64,000 bases of DNA from Methylovirgula sp. (GTDB lineage: Bacteria > Pseudomonadota > Alphaproteobacteria > Rhizobiales > Beijerinckiaceae), in NCBI RefSeq assembly GCF_037200945.1, contig NZ_JBBCGP010000001.1, forward strand, positions 1,052,501 to 1,116,500. Direction: 5' to 3'. A program made the translations under genes and the position numbers. Positions 55,696-64,000 of this stretch are shown here, piece by piece; positions within the stretch are counted from its first letter, which is position 1; the number at the start of each line of letters is the position of its first letter. The notes beneath the pieces are model-generated. The model was not told where the DNA came from, made no database searches, and was given only the letters and a program-made list of their open reading frames with translations.

Positions 55696-58326
55696 ATGGA
55701 CATTGCGCGCTACAACGCTCGCGAAGCCGAGCAAAAATGGCAACAGACCTGGGACGCGGCGGAGACCTTCCGCACGCCGAACGACGATCCGCGGCCAAAA
55801 TACTACGTCCTCGAAATGTTCCCGTACCCGTCAGGGCGGATTCATATGGGGCATGTCCGCAATTACACGATGGGCGATGTCATCGCGCGGTTCATGCGGG
55901 CGCGCGGCTATAGCGTGCTGCATCCGATGGGCTGGGACGCCTTTGGCCTGCCGGCGGAAAACGCCGCCGCACAGAACAAGACCGACCCCGCCGCCTGGAC
56001 CTACGCCAATATCGCCTCCATGCGGGCGCAACTCAAATCCATGGGGCTGTCGCTCGACTGGTCGCGCGAGATCGCGACCTGCGACCCGGCCTATTACAAG
56101 CATCAGCAGAAGCTGTTCCTCGATTTTCTCGCCGCCGGCCTGGTCGATCGCAAGAAGTCGAAGGTCAATTGGGATCCGGTCGATCATACCGTGCTCGCCA
56201 ACGAGCAGGTGATCGACGGCCGCGGCTGGCGTTCCGGCGCGCTGGTCGAGCAGCGCGAATTGACGCAATGGTTCCTGAAGATTTCCGCTGCGGCAGACGA
56301 CCTTCTCGCCGCGCTCGACGATCTGCCGCGCTGGCCGGAGAAAGTCCGGCTGATGCAGAAGAACTGGATCGGCAAATCCGAGGGGCTGCATCTGCGTTTT
56401 GCGCTCGCACCGTCGGACAAGGTCGCGGCGCGCGAAGTTGATGTCTATACGACGCGGCCGGACACGCTCTTTGGCGCGAAATTCATTGCGCTGGCGCCGG
56501 ACCACCCGTTGGCCGCAGCGGCCGCGGCGCACGATCCGGCCTTGCAGGATTTCATCGCTGAATGTCAGCGCAAAGGCACGTCGGAAGCTGCTATCGAAAC
56601 GGCCGAAAAAAGGGGCTACGACACCGGCCTCAAGGTGCGCCACCCTTTTGATGCCGATTGGCTGCTGCCAGTCTATGTCGCCAATTTTGTGCTGATGGAT
56701 TACGGCACCGGCGCGATCTTCGGCTGCCCGGCGCACGACCAGCGCGACCTCGATTTCGCCAATGCCTATGGGCTCGGCAATATTCCGGTGGTTTGTCCGC
56801 CCGACATCGATCCGGCGACGTTCACGATCACCGACAAGGCTTATGATGGCGACGGCACGTTGATCAATTCGCGCTTCCTCGGTGGGCTGAGCATCGACGC
56901 GGCAAAAGAAGACGTTTCAAAGCGCCTTGAAGCGGCGACGCTCGGCCATGCACCCGTCGGCAAGCGCCAGATCAATTATCGCCTGCGCGATTGGGGCATT
57001 TCGCGCCAGCGCTATTGGGGCTGCCCGATCCCCGTCATTCATTGCGAAAAATGCGGCGGCGTGCCCGTGCCGGCCGCCGATCTGCCGGTCGTATTGCCAT
57101 CGGACGTCAGCTTCGACCAGCCGGGCAACCCGCTTGAACGCCACCCGACCTGGAAGCACGTCGCCTGCCCGCAATGCGGCGGCCCGGCGCGGCGTGAGAC
57201 GGACACAATGGATACGTTCGTCGACTCGTCCTGGTATTTTCTACGCTTCACCGACCCCTGGGACAAGGCCGAGCCAACCGATGCTGTGGCGGTCAAGAAA
57301 TGGCTACCGGTCGATCAATATATCGGCGGCATCGAACACGCGATTCTGCATCTGCTCTACGCGCGCTTCTTCACCCGCGCCATGCAGGAGACCGGCCACG
57401 CCGATGCGCTGAAAGAGCCCTTCGCCGGCCTCTTCACCCAGGGCATGGTGGTGCACGAGACCTATCGCGACGCGAACGGTGGTTGGGTTTCTCCATCCGA
57501 AATACGGATCGATCTGACGCCGGACGGGCGCCGCGCGGCGCGGCTCGACGATGGCGCGCCGGTCGAGATCGGCCCGATCGAAAAGATGTCAAAGTCGAAG
57601 CGCAACACGATCGACCCCGACGAGATCATCGAGACTTACGGGGCCGACACGGCCCGCTGGGTCGTCCTGTCCGATTCGCCGCCCGAGGGCGACGTGATCT
57701 GGACCGACGCCGGCGTACAAGGCGCGGCGAAATTCGTTCAGCGCGCCTGGCGGCTGGTCGACGAACTGGCCGGCCTCGCCGCCTCGCTCGGCACGCCGGC
57801 GCCGTCGGAATTTTCCCCGGCTGCCGCGGAAGTGCGCAAAATGGCGCACGCGGCACTGGTCAAGGTTGAGGAAGATATCCAGCGGCTGCGCTTCAATCGC
57901 GCCGTCGCCCAGCTCTATGACCTCGCCAATAAACTCTCCGCCGCAATCGGCGTGATTGAAAGCCCGGAGATCGGCGACGATCTGCGCTTCGCCTTCCGCG
58001 AGGCGGCGGACATTTTTGTGCAACTATTTGCGCCGATGATGCCGCATCTGGCGGAGGAAAGCTGGGTCCGGCTCGGTCACGCGACTTTGGTTGCCGAGGC
58101 GCCATGGCCCATTGCGGACCGCAGCCTGATCGTCGAAAATATGATGAGTTTGCCGGTGCAGGTGAATGGCAAGAAGCGCGCGGATCTCGTCATTACCCGC
58201 GACGCCGATGCCGCAACGATCGAAAAGGCGGCCGTGGCGCTCGAAGGTGTGCAAAAGGCGCTGGAAGGCAAGGCGGTGAAGAAGGTCATCATCGTCCCGC
58301 AAAGGATTGTCAATGTCGTCGCTTAA
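55696..58326 (+). CDS. leuS: Leucyl-tRNA synthetase
   Basis: 876 residues, normal length. Class I signature PYPSGRIHMGHVRNY (HMGH), editing domain with TTRPDTLFGAKFIALAPDHP, and KMSKSKRNTIDPDEII. Zinc-type Cys pairs in CEKCGGVPVP and CPQCGG. Followed by lptE overlapping by 14 nt. Confidence 0.98.
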   Translation: MDIARYNAREAEQKWQQTWDAAETFRTPNDDPRPKYYVLEMFPYPSGRIHMGHVRNYTMGDVIARFMRARGYSVLHPMGWDAFGLPAENAAAQNKTDPAAWTYANIASMRAQLKSMGLSLDWSREIATCDPAYYKHQQKLFLDFLAAGLVDRKKSKVNWDPVDHTVLANEQVIDGRGWRSGALVEQRELTQWFLKISAAADDLLAALDDLPRWPEKVRLMQKNWIGKSEGLHLRFALAPSDKVAAREVDVYTTRPDTLFGAKFIALAPDHPLAAAAAAHDPALQDFIAECQRKGTSEAAIETAEKRGYDTGLKVRHPFDADWLLPVYVANFVLMDYGTGAIFGCPAHDQRDLDFANAYGLGNIPVVCPPDIDPATFTITDKAYDGDGTLINSRFLGGLSIDAAKEDVSKRLEAATLGHAPVGKRQINYRLRDWGISRQRYWGCPIPVIHCEKCGGVPVPAADLPVVLPSDVSFDQPGNPLERHPTWKHVACPQCGGPARRETDTMDTFVDSSWYFLRFTDPWDKAEPTDAVAVKKWLPVDQYIGGIEHAILHLLYARFFTRAMQETGHADALKEPFAGLFTQGMVVHETYRDANGGWVSPSEIRIDLTPDGRRAARLDDGAPVEIGPIEKMSKSKRNTIDPDEIIETYGADTARWVVLSDSPPEGDVIWTDAGVQGAAKFVQRAWRLVDELAGLAASLGTPAPSEFSPAAAEVRKMAHAALVKVEEDIQRLRFNRAVAQLYDLANKLSAAIGVIESPEIGDDLRFAFREAADIFVQLFAPMMPHLAEESWVRLGHATLVAEAPWPIADRSLIVENMMSLPVQVNGKKRADLVITRDADAATIEKAAVALEGVQKALEGKAVKKVIIVPQRIVNVVA

Positions 58327-58843
58327 CCGGCCCGTCCTGCGGCGCATCGGCGTGCTTCTGCCCCTGCTCGGCCTCGGCGGCTGTATCGAAGAGGTGCGCC
58401 CGCTCTACGGCTCAGGAAGCTTTCTCGCGAACGGCGCGCAGGCCGAGAAAATGCAATCGGTCGCGGTCGACGAAATTGGCGGCCGTCTTGGTCATTATCT
58501 CGGCGACGATCTGCAGCTCGATCTCAACGGCACCGGCGCACCGACCGATCCACAGTACCATCTCGTCGTGACGCTCACGGAAGGGACAGAAACGCCGCTG
58601 ATCGACACGGTGGAAGGCCTGGCGACGTCAGCGACAATTGTGACGACGGCAAATTTCCGCCTCATCCCGACCGCCAATAAAAAGGTCTATGTCGGCAAGG
58701 CCTATGTCGCGGCGAGCTACGATCGCAACATCAACCGCTTTGCGAATGTGCGCGCCGCGCGTGACGCGGAAATCCGTGATGCGCGGCGCCTGGCGGACGA
58801 AATCACGACGCAGGTCGCTGCCGAACTCGCCACGCATCCCTGA
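58313..58843 (+). CDS. lptE: LPS assembly lipoprotein LptE
   Basis: 176 residues from ATG 58313. Lipobox LGLGGC, then VRPLYGSGSF, YHLVVTLTEGTETPLID and ARRLADEITTQVAAELATH, the RlpB/LptE layout. Partner of LptD at the outer membrane. leuS-lptE-holA is a widely kept order. Confidence 0.88.
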   Translation: MSSLNRPVLRRIGVLLPLLGLGGCIEEVRPLYGSGSFLANGAQAEKMQSVAVDEIGGRLGHYLGDDLQLDLNGTGAPTDPQYHLVVTLTEGTETPLIDTVEGLATSATIVTTANFRLIPTANKKVYVGKAYVAASYDRNINRFANVRAARDAEIRDARRLADEITTQVAAELATHP

Positions 58844-59859
58844 TGGTCGCGGTCAAGAACGCTGACGCCGACCGTTTCATCGTCAAGCCCGCGCCGAATA
58901 TCTTCCTGTATCTCGTCTTCGGCACCGACGCCGGCCTGATTGCCGAGCGCGCGCAAAAGATCATCGCCGCCGGTGTCGACGATTTGAAAGACCCATTCGA
59001 ATTTCTGCGGATTTCCGGCGATGAATTGGCCGCCGACCCGCTGCGCCTTGCGGATGAAGCCAACACGATCCCGATGTTCGGCGGCCGCCGCGCCATCGCG
59101 ATCGACGCGCAGGGCAAAAGTTTCGTCGCGGCTCTCGAACCAATTCTCGCCAAACCGCCGCTCGATTGCACAATCGTTATCGAAGCGGGCGCGCTGAAGC
59201 GCGATGCGCCTCTGCGCAAACTTTGCGAGTCGAATCCGCGCGCCGCGGCACTCGAATGCTATCCGGATTCTGCAAAGGATGTCGCGCAGCTCATCGACAG
59301 TGAATTGCGCGCCGATAATCTCAGTATCGATTCTGATGCGCGGACACTGCTCATCTCGCTGCTCGGCGAAGATCGGCTGACGACGCGCGCCGAGATCGCC
59401 AAGCTCGCGCTCTACGCGCGGGGCGCGGGAACAATTACAATCGGCCATATCGCGGCGATCGTTGCCGAGGCCTCAAGTCTCGCGCTCGACACCGCCATCG
59501 ACGGCGCTTTTGAAGGTGATCTTCGCGCGGTGGAAAAAACCGCAGAACGCGTCTTTTCCGAAGGTGGCGATTACAATGCTTTGCTCGGCGCCGCGCTTCG
59601 CCACGCGACGGCGCTGCATCGCGCACGGCTGGATGCCGAATCCGGGCGCGGACCGGGCGGTGGTGGCGGGTTTGGATTTCGCCGCAGTCCCGCGTTCGAG
59701 CGGCATGTTCGCGCCTGGCCGTCGGAGCGATTGTCGCGCACGATCATCGCGCTCAACCAAGCGATCGGCAAAGCCCGACGCGATCCGCGTCTCGCCGATC
59801 AGATTGCGTTGCGTACGCTATGGTCGATCGCGCTCAGTGCGAGGAAGAAGGCAGGCTAA
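58843..59859 (+). CDS. holA: DNA polymerase III delta subunit
   Basis: 338 residues from ATG 58843, overlapping the lptE stop by one base. Clamp-loader delta: IFLYLVFGTDAGLIAERAQK, EANTIPMFGGRRAIAIDAQG, LISLLGEDRLTTRAEIAKLA, and C-terminal AVEKTAERVFSEGGDYNALL. Opens the sliding clamp during replication. Confidence 0.92.
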   Translation: MVAVKNADADRFIVKPAPNIFLYLVFGTDAGLIAERAQKIIAAGVDDLKDPFEFLRISGDELAADPLRLADEANTIPMFGGRRAIAIDAQGKSFVAALEPILAKPPLDCTIVIEAGALKRDAPLRKLCESNPRAAALECYPDSAKDVAQLIDSELRADNLSIDSDARTLLISLLGEDRLTTRAEIAKLALYARGAGTITIGHIAAIVAEASSLALDTAIDGAFEGDLRAVEKTAERVFSEGGDYNALLGAALRHATALHRARLDAESGRGPGGGGGFGFRRSPAFERHVRAWPSERLSRTIIALNQAIGKARRDPRLADQIALRTLWSIALSARKKAG

Positions 59860-59930
59860 TTTCTTCAGCCGGCCTCACTCATGCAATTCTATTTTCACAA
59901 GCAACGTCGCGAAATGTCGGAAAGTCCCGA

Positions 59931-60365
59931 ATGCCAAGTTCCACATACGCCGGCTATGACAACGTCAAGCCTTACTTCGATCTGGTCCGGACGGCACTCG
60001 GCGACTTGGTCGATGGAGAGCACTTTTTCGATACCACGTCGGATGATGTCATCTTCGAGGTTCTCTACAACTTTCCCGGCTGGCCTCGCATTATCCGGGG
60101 GCGTGCCGATCTGATGGCTGCGTTCACTGGCTATGGCCAAAACATTAAGCTCCAGGCCGCGGACAAATTGATCGTCCACAAGGCGGGCGAGGGGCATGTC
60201 GTCGTCATCGAGTATGAAGTCCATGGGACCATTCTCGCGACAGGCGTGAAGTACAACAACCGGTTCTGCTCAATCATCAAGATTGAACACCGGAAGATCG
60301 CGTACTGGAGAGACTATATGGACTCTCTTGCGGCATGGAATGCGCTGACAGCAGCCGCCACCTAA
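59931..60365 (+). CDS. SnoaL-like (NTF2-fold) protein
   Basis: 144 residues from ATG 59931 with GGAAAG upstream. NTF2 pattern: YFDLVRTALGDLVDGEHFFD, VIFEVLYNFPGWPRIIRGRA, VVVIEYEVHGTILATGVKYN, IEHRKIAYWRDYMDSLAAWN. Small cytosolic protein; ligand or reaction unknown. Confidence 0.82.
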   Translation: MPSSTYAGYDNVKPYFDLVRTALGDLVDGEHFFDTTSDDVIFEVLYNFPGWPRIIRGRADLMAAFTGYGQNIKLQAADKLIVHKAGEGHVVVIEYEVHGTILATGVKYNNRFCSIIKIEHRKIAYWRDYMDSLAAWNALTAAAT

Positions 60366-60370
60366 AACAT

Positions 60371-61234
60371 CTATCGCTTCAATTTCCGAATGAGATCGTC
60401 GAGCTGTTCGAGGCTCTTGTAGCGAATACGTACTTCGCCCGCTTCGCCGTGATGATTGATGGCGACGAGCAAACCAAGCGCACTGCTCAACTCTTTTTCT
60501 AAAGCGCGTGTGTCAGCGTCCTTCTCGATAGAATCGCTTTTCGTTTTGGCGCGCGGCGAAGATTCCTGCGTAAGCTTTTCCACATCACGTACTGAAAGTC
60601 CTTGCGCCACAATGCGCGACGCGATCTCGTCTGCATCGGCACGCGTCAACAAGGCACGCGCATGTCCTGCCGAAAGCTGGCCTTCAGCGAGCAAGCGTTT
60701 TGTCTTTTCCGGTAGTTTCAACAGTCGCAATGTATTAGCGACATGGCTGCGGCTCTTCCCGATGACTTTCGCAAGATCGTTCTGCGTATAATTATATTCG
60801 GCCTCGAGCTGCTGATAGCCGAGCGCTTCTTCCAGCGCGTTGAGATCGGCGCGCTGAACGTTTTCGATGATCGCAAGTTCGAGCGCCTGTTTGTCGTCGG
60901 CCTCGACGAGTATGACCGGCACATCATGCAGCCCGACGCGTTGCGCCGCGCGCCAGCGCCGCTCGCCGGCGATGATTTCATACGCATCGGCATGGCCTGT
61001 AACAGTACGGGCGAGGATCGGCTGAATGATTCCCTTTTCGCGAATCGACGCGACAAGATCATCAAGATCCTGATCGTTGAAATCCTTGCGCGGATTGCGC
61101 GGATTGGGCCGCAGAAACGCGAGCGGAATTTTCTTTTGGCCACGCGAGCGAGCGATCGCCGCATTTTCTTCACCGGCATCGCCGATCAATGCCGCCAGCC
61201 CGCGTCCCAGTCGCGGCCGGTGTTCGTCTGCCAT
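60371..61234 (-). CDS. parB: Chromosome-partitioning protein ParB
   Basis: 287 residues from ATG 61234. RPRLGRGLAALIG start, CTPase/ParB motif IIAGERRWRAAQRVGLHDVP, ELAIIENVQRADLNALEEAL, HTH KVIGKSRSHVANTLRLLKLP, and a C-terminal dimer domain. Binds parS (62540-62555) and acts with ParA. Confidence 0.96.
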   Translation of the reverse strand: MADEHRPRLGRGLAALIGDAGEENAAIARSRGQKKIPLAFLRPNPRNPRKDFNDQDLDDLVASIREKGIIQPILARTVTGHADAYEIIAGERRWRAAQRVGLHDVPVILVEADDKQALELAIIENVQRADLNALEEALGYQQLEAEYNYTQNDLAKVIGKSRSHVANTLRLLKLPEKTKRLLAEGQLSAGHARALLTRADADEIASRIVAQGLSVRDVEKLTQESSPRAKTKSDSIEKDADTRALEKELSSALGLLVAINHHGEAGEVRIRYKSLEQLDDLIRKLKR

Positions 61235-61288
61235 AGTCGCCGCCTTCATATGAGCCTTCTTGATTCGTACTTTGCGCATCGTCTTCAT

Positions 61289-61311
61289 CCGAAAAGTCTG
61301 CAACTTTTCGG
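61289..61311. repeat. Short palindromic repeat between parA and parB
   Basis: Stem CCGAAAAGT/ACTTTTCGG, loop CTGCA. Same family as 40357-40379. Lies in the 87-bp parA-parB gap. Confidence 0.7.
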
Positions 61312-61321
61312 GACGATGCGA

Positions 61322-62179
<858 letters not shown>

Positions 62180-62233
62180 GCGATATCTCTAAATGATTGT
62201 TTTTGGAGACTTTTCGCGCGTGACGCCGCAAAC

Positions 62234-62893
62234 TCATCCGCTCCGCGCCTGTGTTTCGGCCTCTTTGTCGAACACGAGGAGCAACCGACTCACCGGCGCT
62301 GTTACGCTTGATGCCGACATGATGCGGTATTGCCCCGCCGCGGACAAGGCTTTGACCTCAGCTTCGTAGTCTTGTCCCTTGAGAAAAACGCCGACAGCGC
62401 CCTCAGCGAGCAGATTTTTCGCGTAATCGACCAGGACCGGCAGTGGCGCCAAAGCGCGGGCGCTGACCGCGTCGATCGGGTCGCCCAGATTGTCGATGAT
62501 TGTTTCGATACGCGCGTTATGAATGATCGAGGGCGCCGATGTTTCACGTGAAACATCGCGCAGAAAAGCGCATTTACGCTGATCCGATTCGATCAGATGA
62601 ACCCGCGCGCCGGGCGTCTCGGCCAATCGGATGGCGGTCACAAGCCCCGGGAAGCCCCCGCCCGAACCGAGATCAGCCCAGATACGTGCCTCGGGCACGG
62701 CGGCAGAGACTTGCAAGGAATCTGCGATGTGCCGGGTCCAGAGCTGCGGCAAAGTCGAATTGGCGACGAGATTGATCGTCTTCTGCCATTTGCGCAGCAG
62801 ATCGGCGTAGATGTCGAGGCGGCGGACGATCTCTGGCGGCAATGGAAAAAGCGCCAGCGCCGCGTGGCGGTCACTTTCGAAATCACTTGCCAA
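62234..62893 (-). CDS. rsmG: 16S rRNA (guanine-527 N7)-methyltransferase
   Basis: 219 residues. WQKTINLVANSTLPQLWTRH, SAM-binding WADLGSGGGFPGLVTAI, HLIESDQRKCAFLRDVSRET, VSARALAPLPVLVDYAKNLL. Overlaps the mnmG stop by 11 nt. The VSRET codons contain the parS site. Confidence 0.95.
   Translation of the reverse strand: MASDFESDRHAALALFPLPPEIVRRLDIYADLLRKWQKTINLVANSTLPQLWTRHIADSLQVSAAVPEARIWADLGSGGGFPGLVTAIRLAETPGARVHLIESDQRKCAFLRDVSRETSAPSIIHNARIETIIDNLGDPIDAVSARALAPLPVLVDYAKNLLAEGAVGVFLKGQDYEAEVKALSAAGQYRIMSASSVTAPVSRLLLVFDKEAETQARSG
62540..62555. promoter_or_regulatory. parS centromere site
   Basis: TGTTTCACGTGAAACA, a perfect 16-bp match to the bacterial parS consensus, inside rsmG and about 1.3 kb from parB. 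Confidence 0.95.
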
Positions 62894-64000
62894 TCGCGCG
62901 GCTCTCGCTAAGACGGCGCTTGGAATGGGCCGCGAGCAGCGTCAGTGCCGCCGGGGTGATGCCTTCAATTCGGCCGGCCTGGCCCACAGTCTGGGGTCGG
63001 ATGGCAATGAGCTTGTCGCGAAGCTCGGCCGACAGACCAGCGATCGCCCGATAATCGAGCGCGTCGGGGATGCGCAATGCCTCGTCACGACGGAAGCTCG
63101 CAATATCGGCGGCTTGGCGTTCCAGATAGACTGCATATTTAGCGTCGATCTCGATCTGCGCTGCGATTTTCGGCGGGATCGCCGCAAGTTTCGGCCAGAT
63201 GCGCCCGAGAACCGCCATTTCGACATCGGGAAAGCCTAGCAGGTCGAACGCGGTTCGGCGGATGCCGTCCTGATTGATCTTGAGTCCGTGCCGTGCGGCT
63301 TCGTTCGGCGTAAGGCTTAGCGCCATAAGCTGTGTCCGCGCCGCGTCGAGTTGCGCCTGCTTGGCCTCGAAGACCTGTGCCCGCTCTGCCCTAACCGCGC
63401 CGAGAGCGATGCCCTTGCCGGTCAGCCGCTGGTCGGCATTGTCTGCCCGCAGGCTGAGCCGATATTCGGCGCGTGACGTAAACATGCGATAGGGTTCCGT
63501 GACGCCACGCGTCACGAGGTCGTCGATCATCACGCCAAGATAGGCTTCTGACCGGTCGAAAGTGATCGGGGCATTCCCGCCCGCCAGCGCGGCCGCGTTC
63601 AAGCCGGCGAAGAGGCCTTGCGCGCCCGCCTCCTCATAGCCCGTCGTGCCGTTGATCTGGCCGGCGAGGAACAGCCCTGCGACCCGCTTTGTCTCCAGAT
63701 TTGGCGTCAGCTCGCGCGGGTCGATGAAATCATATTCGATCGCGTAGCCGGGCTGCAGCATCCGCACATTAGCGAGGCCAGGGATCGTGCGCAGAAACGC
63801 GTCCTGCAACGTCGCGGGCAGGGCTGTCGAAATGCCATTCGGATAAATCGTCGGATCGTCGCGCCCCTCCGGCTCCAGGAAGATCTGGTGCGCCTCGCGA
63901 TTGCCGAAACGCATCACCTTGTCTTCGATCGAGGGGCAATAGCGCGGGCCGCGTCCGGCGATGGCACCGGAATAGATCGGCGAATGGCCGATATTGGCGC
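62883..64000 (-). CDS. mnmG: tRNA uridine-34 5-carboxymethylaminomethyl enzyme MnmG, 5' part beyond the window
   Basis: About 371 C-terminal residues are visible, in one frame to the window edge. GRGPRYCPSIEDKVMRF, LEPEGRDDPTIYPNGISTAL, LFLAGQINGTTGYEEAGAQG, MFTSRAEYRLSLRADNADQR and the C-terminal GITPAALTLLAAHSKRR that contacts MnmE. FAD-dependent wobble-uridine modification. mnmG-rsmG-parA-parB is the standard near-origin order. Confidence 0.96.
   Translation of the reverse strand, partial: ANIGHSPIYSGAIAGRGPRYCPSIEDKVMRFGNREAHQIFLEPEGRDDPTIYPNGISTALPATLQDAFLRTIPGLANVRMLQPGYAIEYDFIDPRELTPNLETKRVAGLFLAGQINGTTGYEEAGAQGLFAGLNAAALAGGNAPITFDRSEAYLGVMIDDLVTRGVTEPYRMFTSRAEYRLSLRADNADQRLTGKGIALGAVRAERAQVFEAKQAQLDAARTQLMALSLTPNEAARHGLKINQDGIRRTAFDLLGFPDVEMAVLGRIWPKLAAIPPKIAAQIEIDAKYAVYLERQAADIASFRRDEALRIPDALDYRAIAGLSAELRDKLIAIRPQTVGQAGRIEGITPAALTLLAAHSKRRLSESRAIGK

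Overview
The window is GC-rich alphaproteobacterial chromosome, most likely Hyphomicrobiales of the Beijerinckiaceae/Methylocystaceae type. Three things point there: parA-parB-rsmG-mnmG order with a perfect parS site (near the replication origin); a S4-protein/fdxA/carD block, cenR and a three-gene bc1 operon of alphaproteobacterial type; and mtkA, mtkB and mcl, the malyl-CoA branch of the serine cycle, which marks a methylotroph or facultative methylotroph. The family assignment is inference from gene content; no 16S is present.

Left flank (1-16.2 kb), core genes: partial trxB, DUF992 protein, hemF-trmL, petABC, mtnP-apt, a frameshifted GYF-domain membrane protein, a PYROXD2-like oxidoreductase, a GNAT protein, S4 protein-fdxA-carD (CarD carries a very long Lys/Ala-rich N-terminal extension), a M48 lipoprotein protease, a frameshifted secreted nuclease, and tRNA-Arg(CCT).

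Island (16.21-35.24 kb): a 19-kb element inserted in the 3' end of tRNA-Arg(CCT). A 13-bp direct repeat marks both ends and a tyrosine integrase lies just inside the right end. It holds small regulators, a cargo block (DUF3761 protein, PIN-domain protein, SRAP/YedK protein, and an ABC-ATPase/TOPRIM protein of OLD type), a tail-only phage module (tape measure, tail fibre and small partners, with no recognised capsid, portal or large terminase), a serine recombinase, a Rha-like regulator and a probable replication protein. Many island genes carry single-base frameshifts, far denser than in the flanks. The island also holds short covarying hairpins, TGTCAG-N-CTGACA dyads and an 11-bp tandem repeat array.

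Right flank (35.2-64 kb), core genes: a His-rich small protein, DUF1810, a frameshifted carbonic anhydrase, mtkA-mtkB-mcl, a mitofilin/HemX-like protein plus HemY-like protein, tRNA-Thr(CGT), an exported triple-repeat protein, MarR with a divergent alpha/beta hydrolase, a cold-shock protein, an RlpA-like protein, poxB-fumC, tRNA-Ser(GGA), cNMP-binding protein plus CenR with a divergent L,D-transpeptidase, DUF3597, a YggS-type PLP protein, leuS-lptE-holA, a SnoaL-like protein, and parB-parA-rsmG-mnmG (last gene partial). Several short Hyphomicrobiales-type palindromic repeats sit between these genes.
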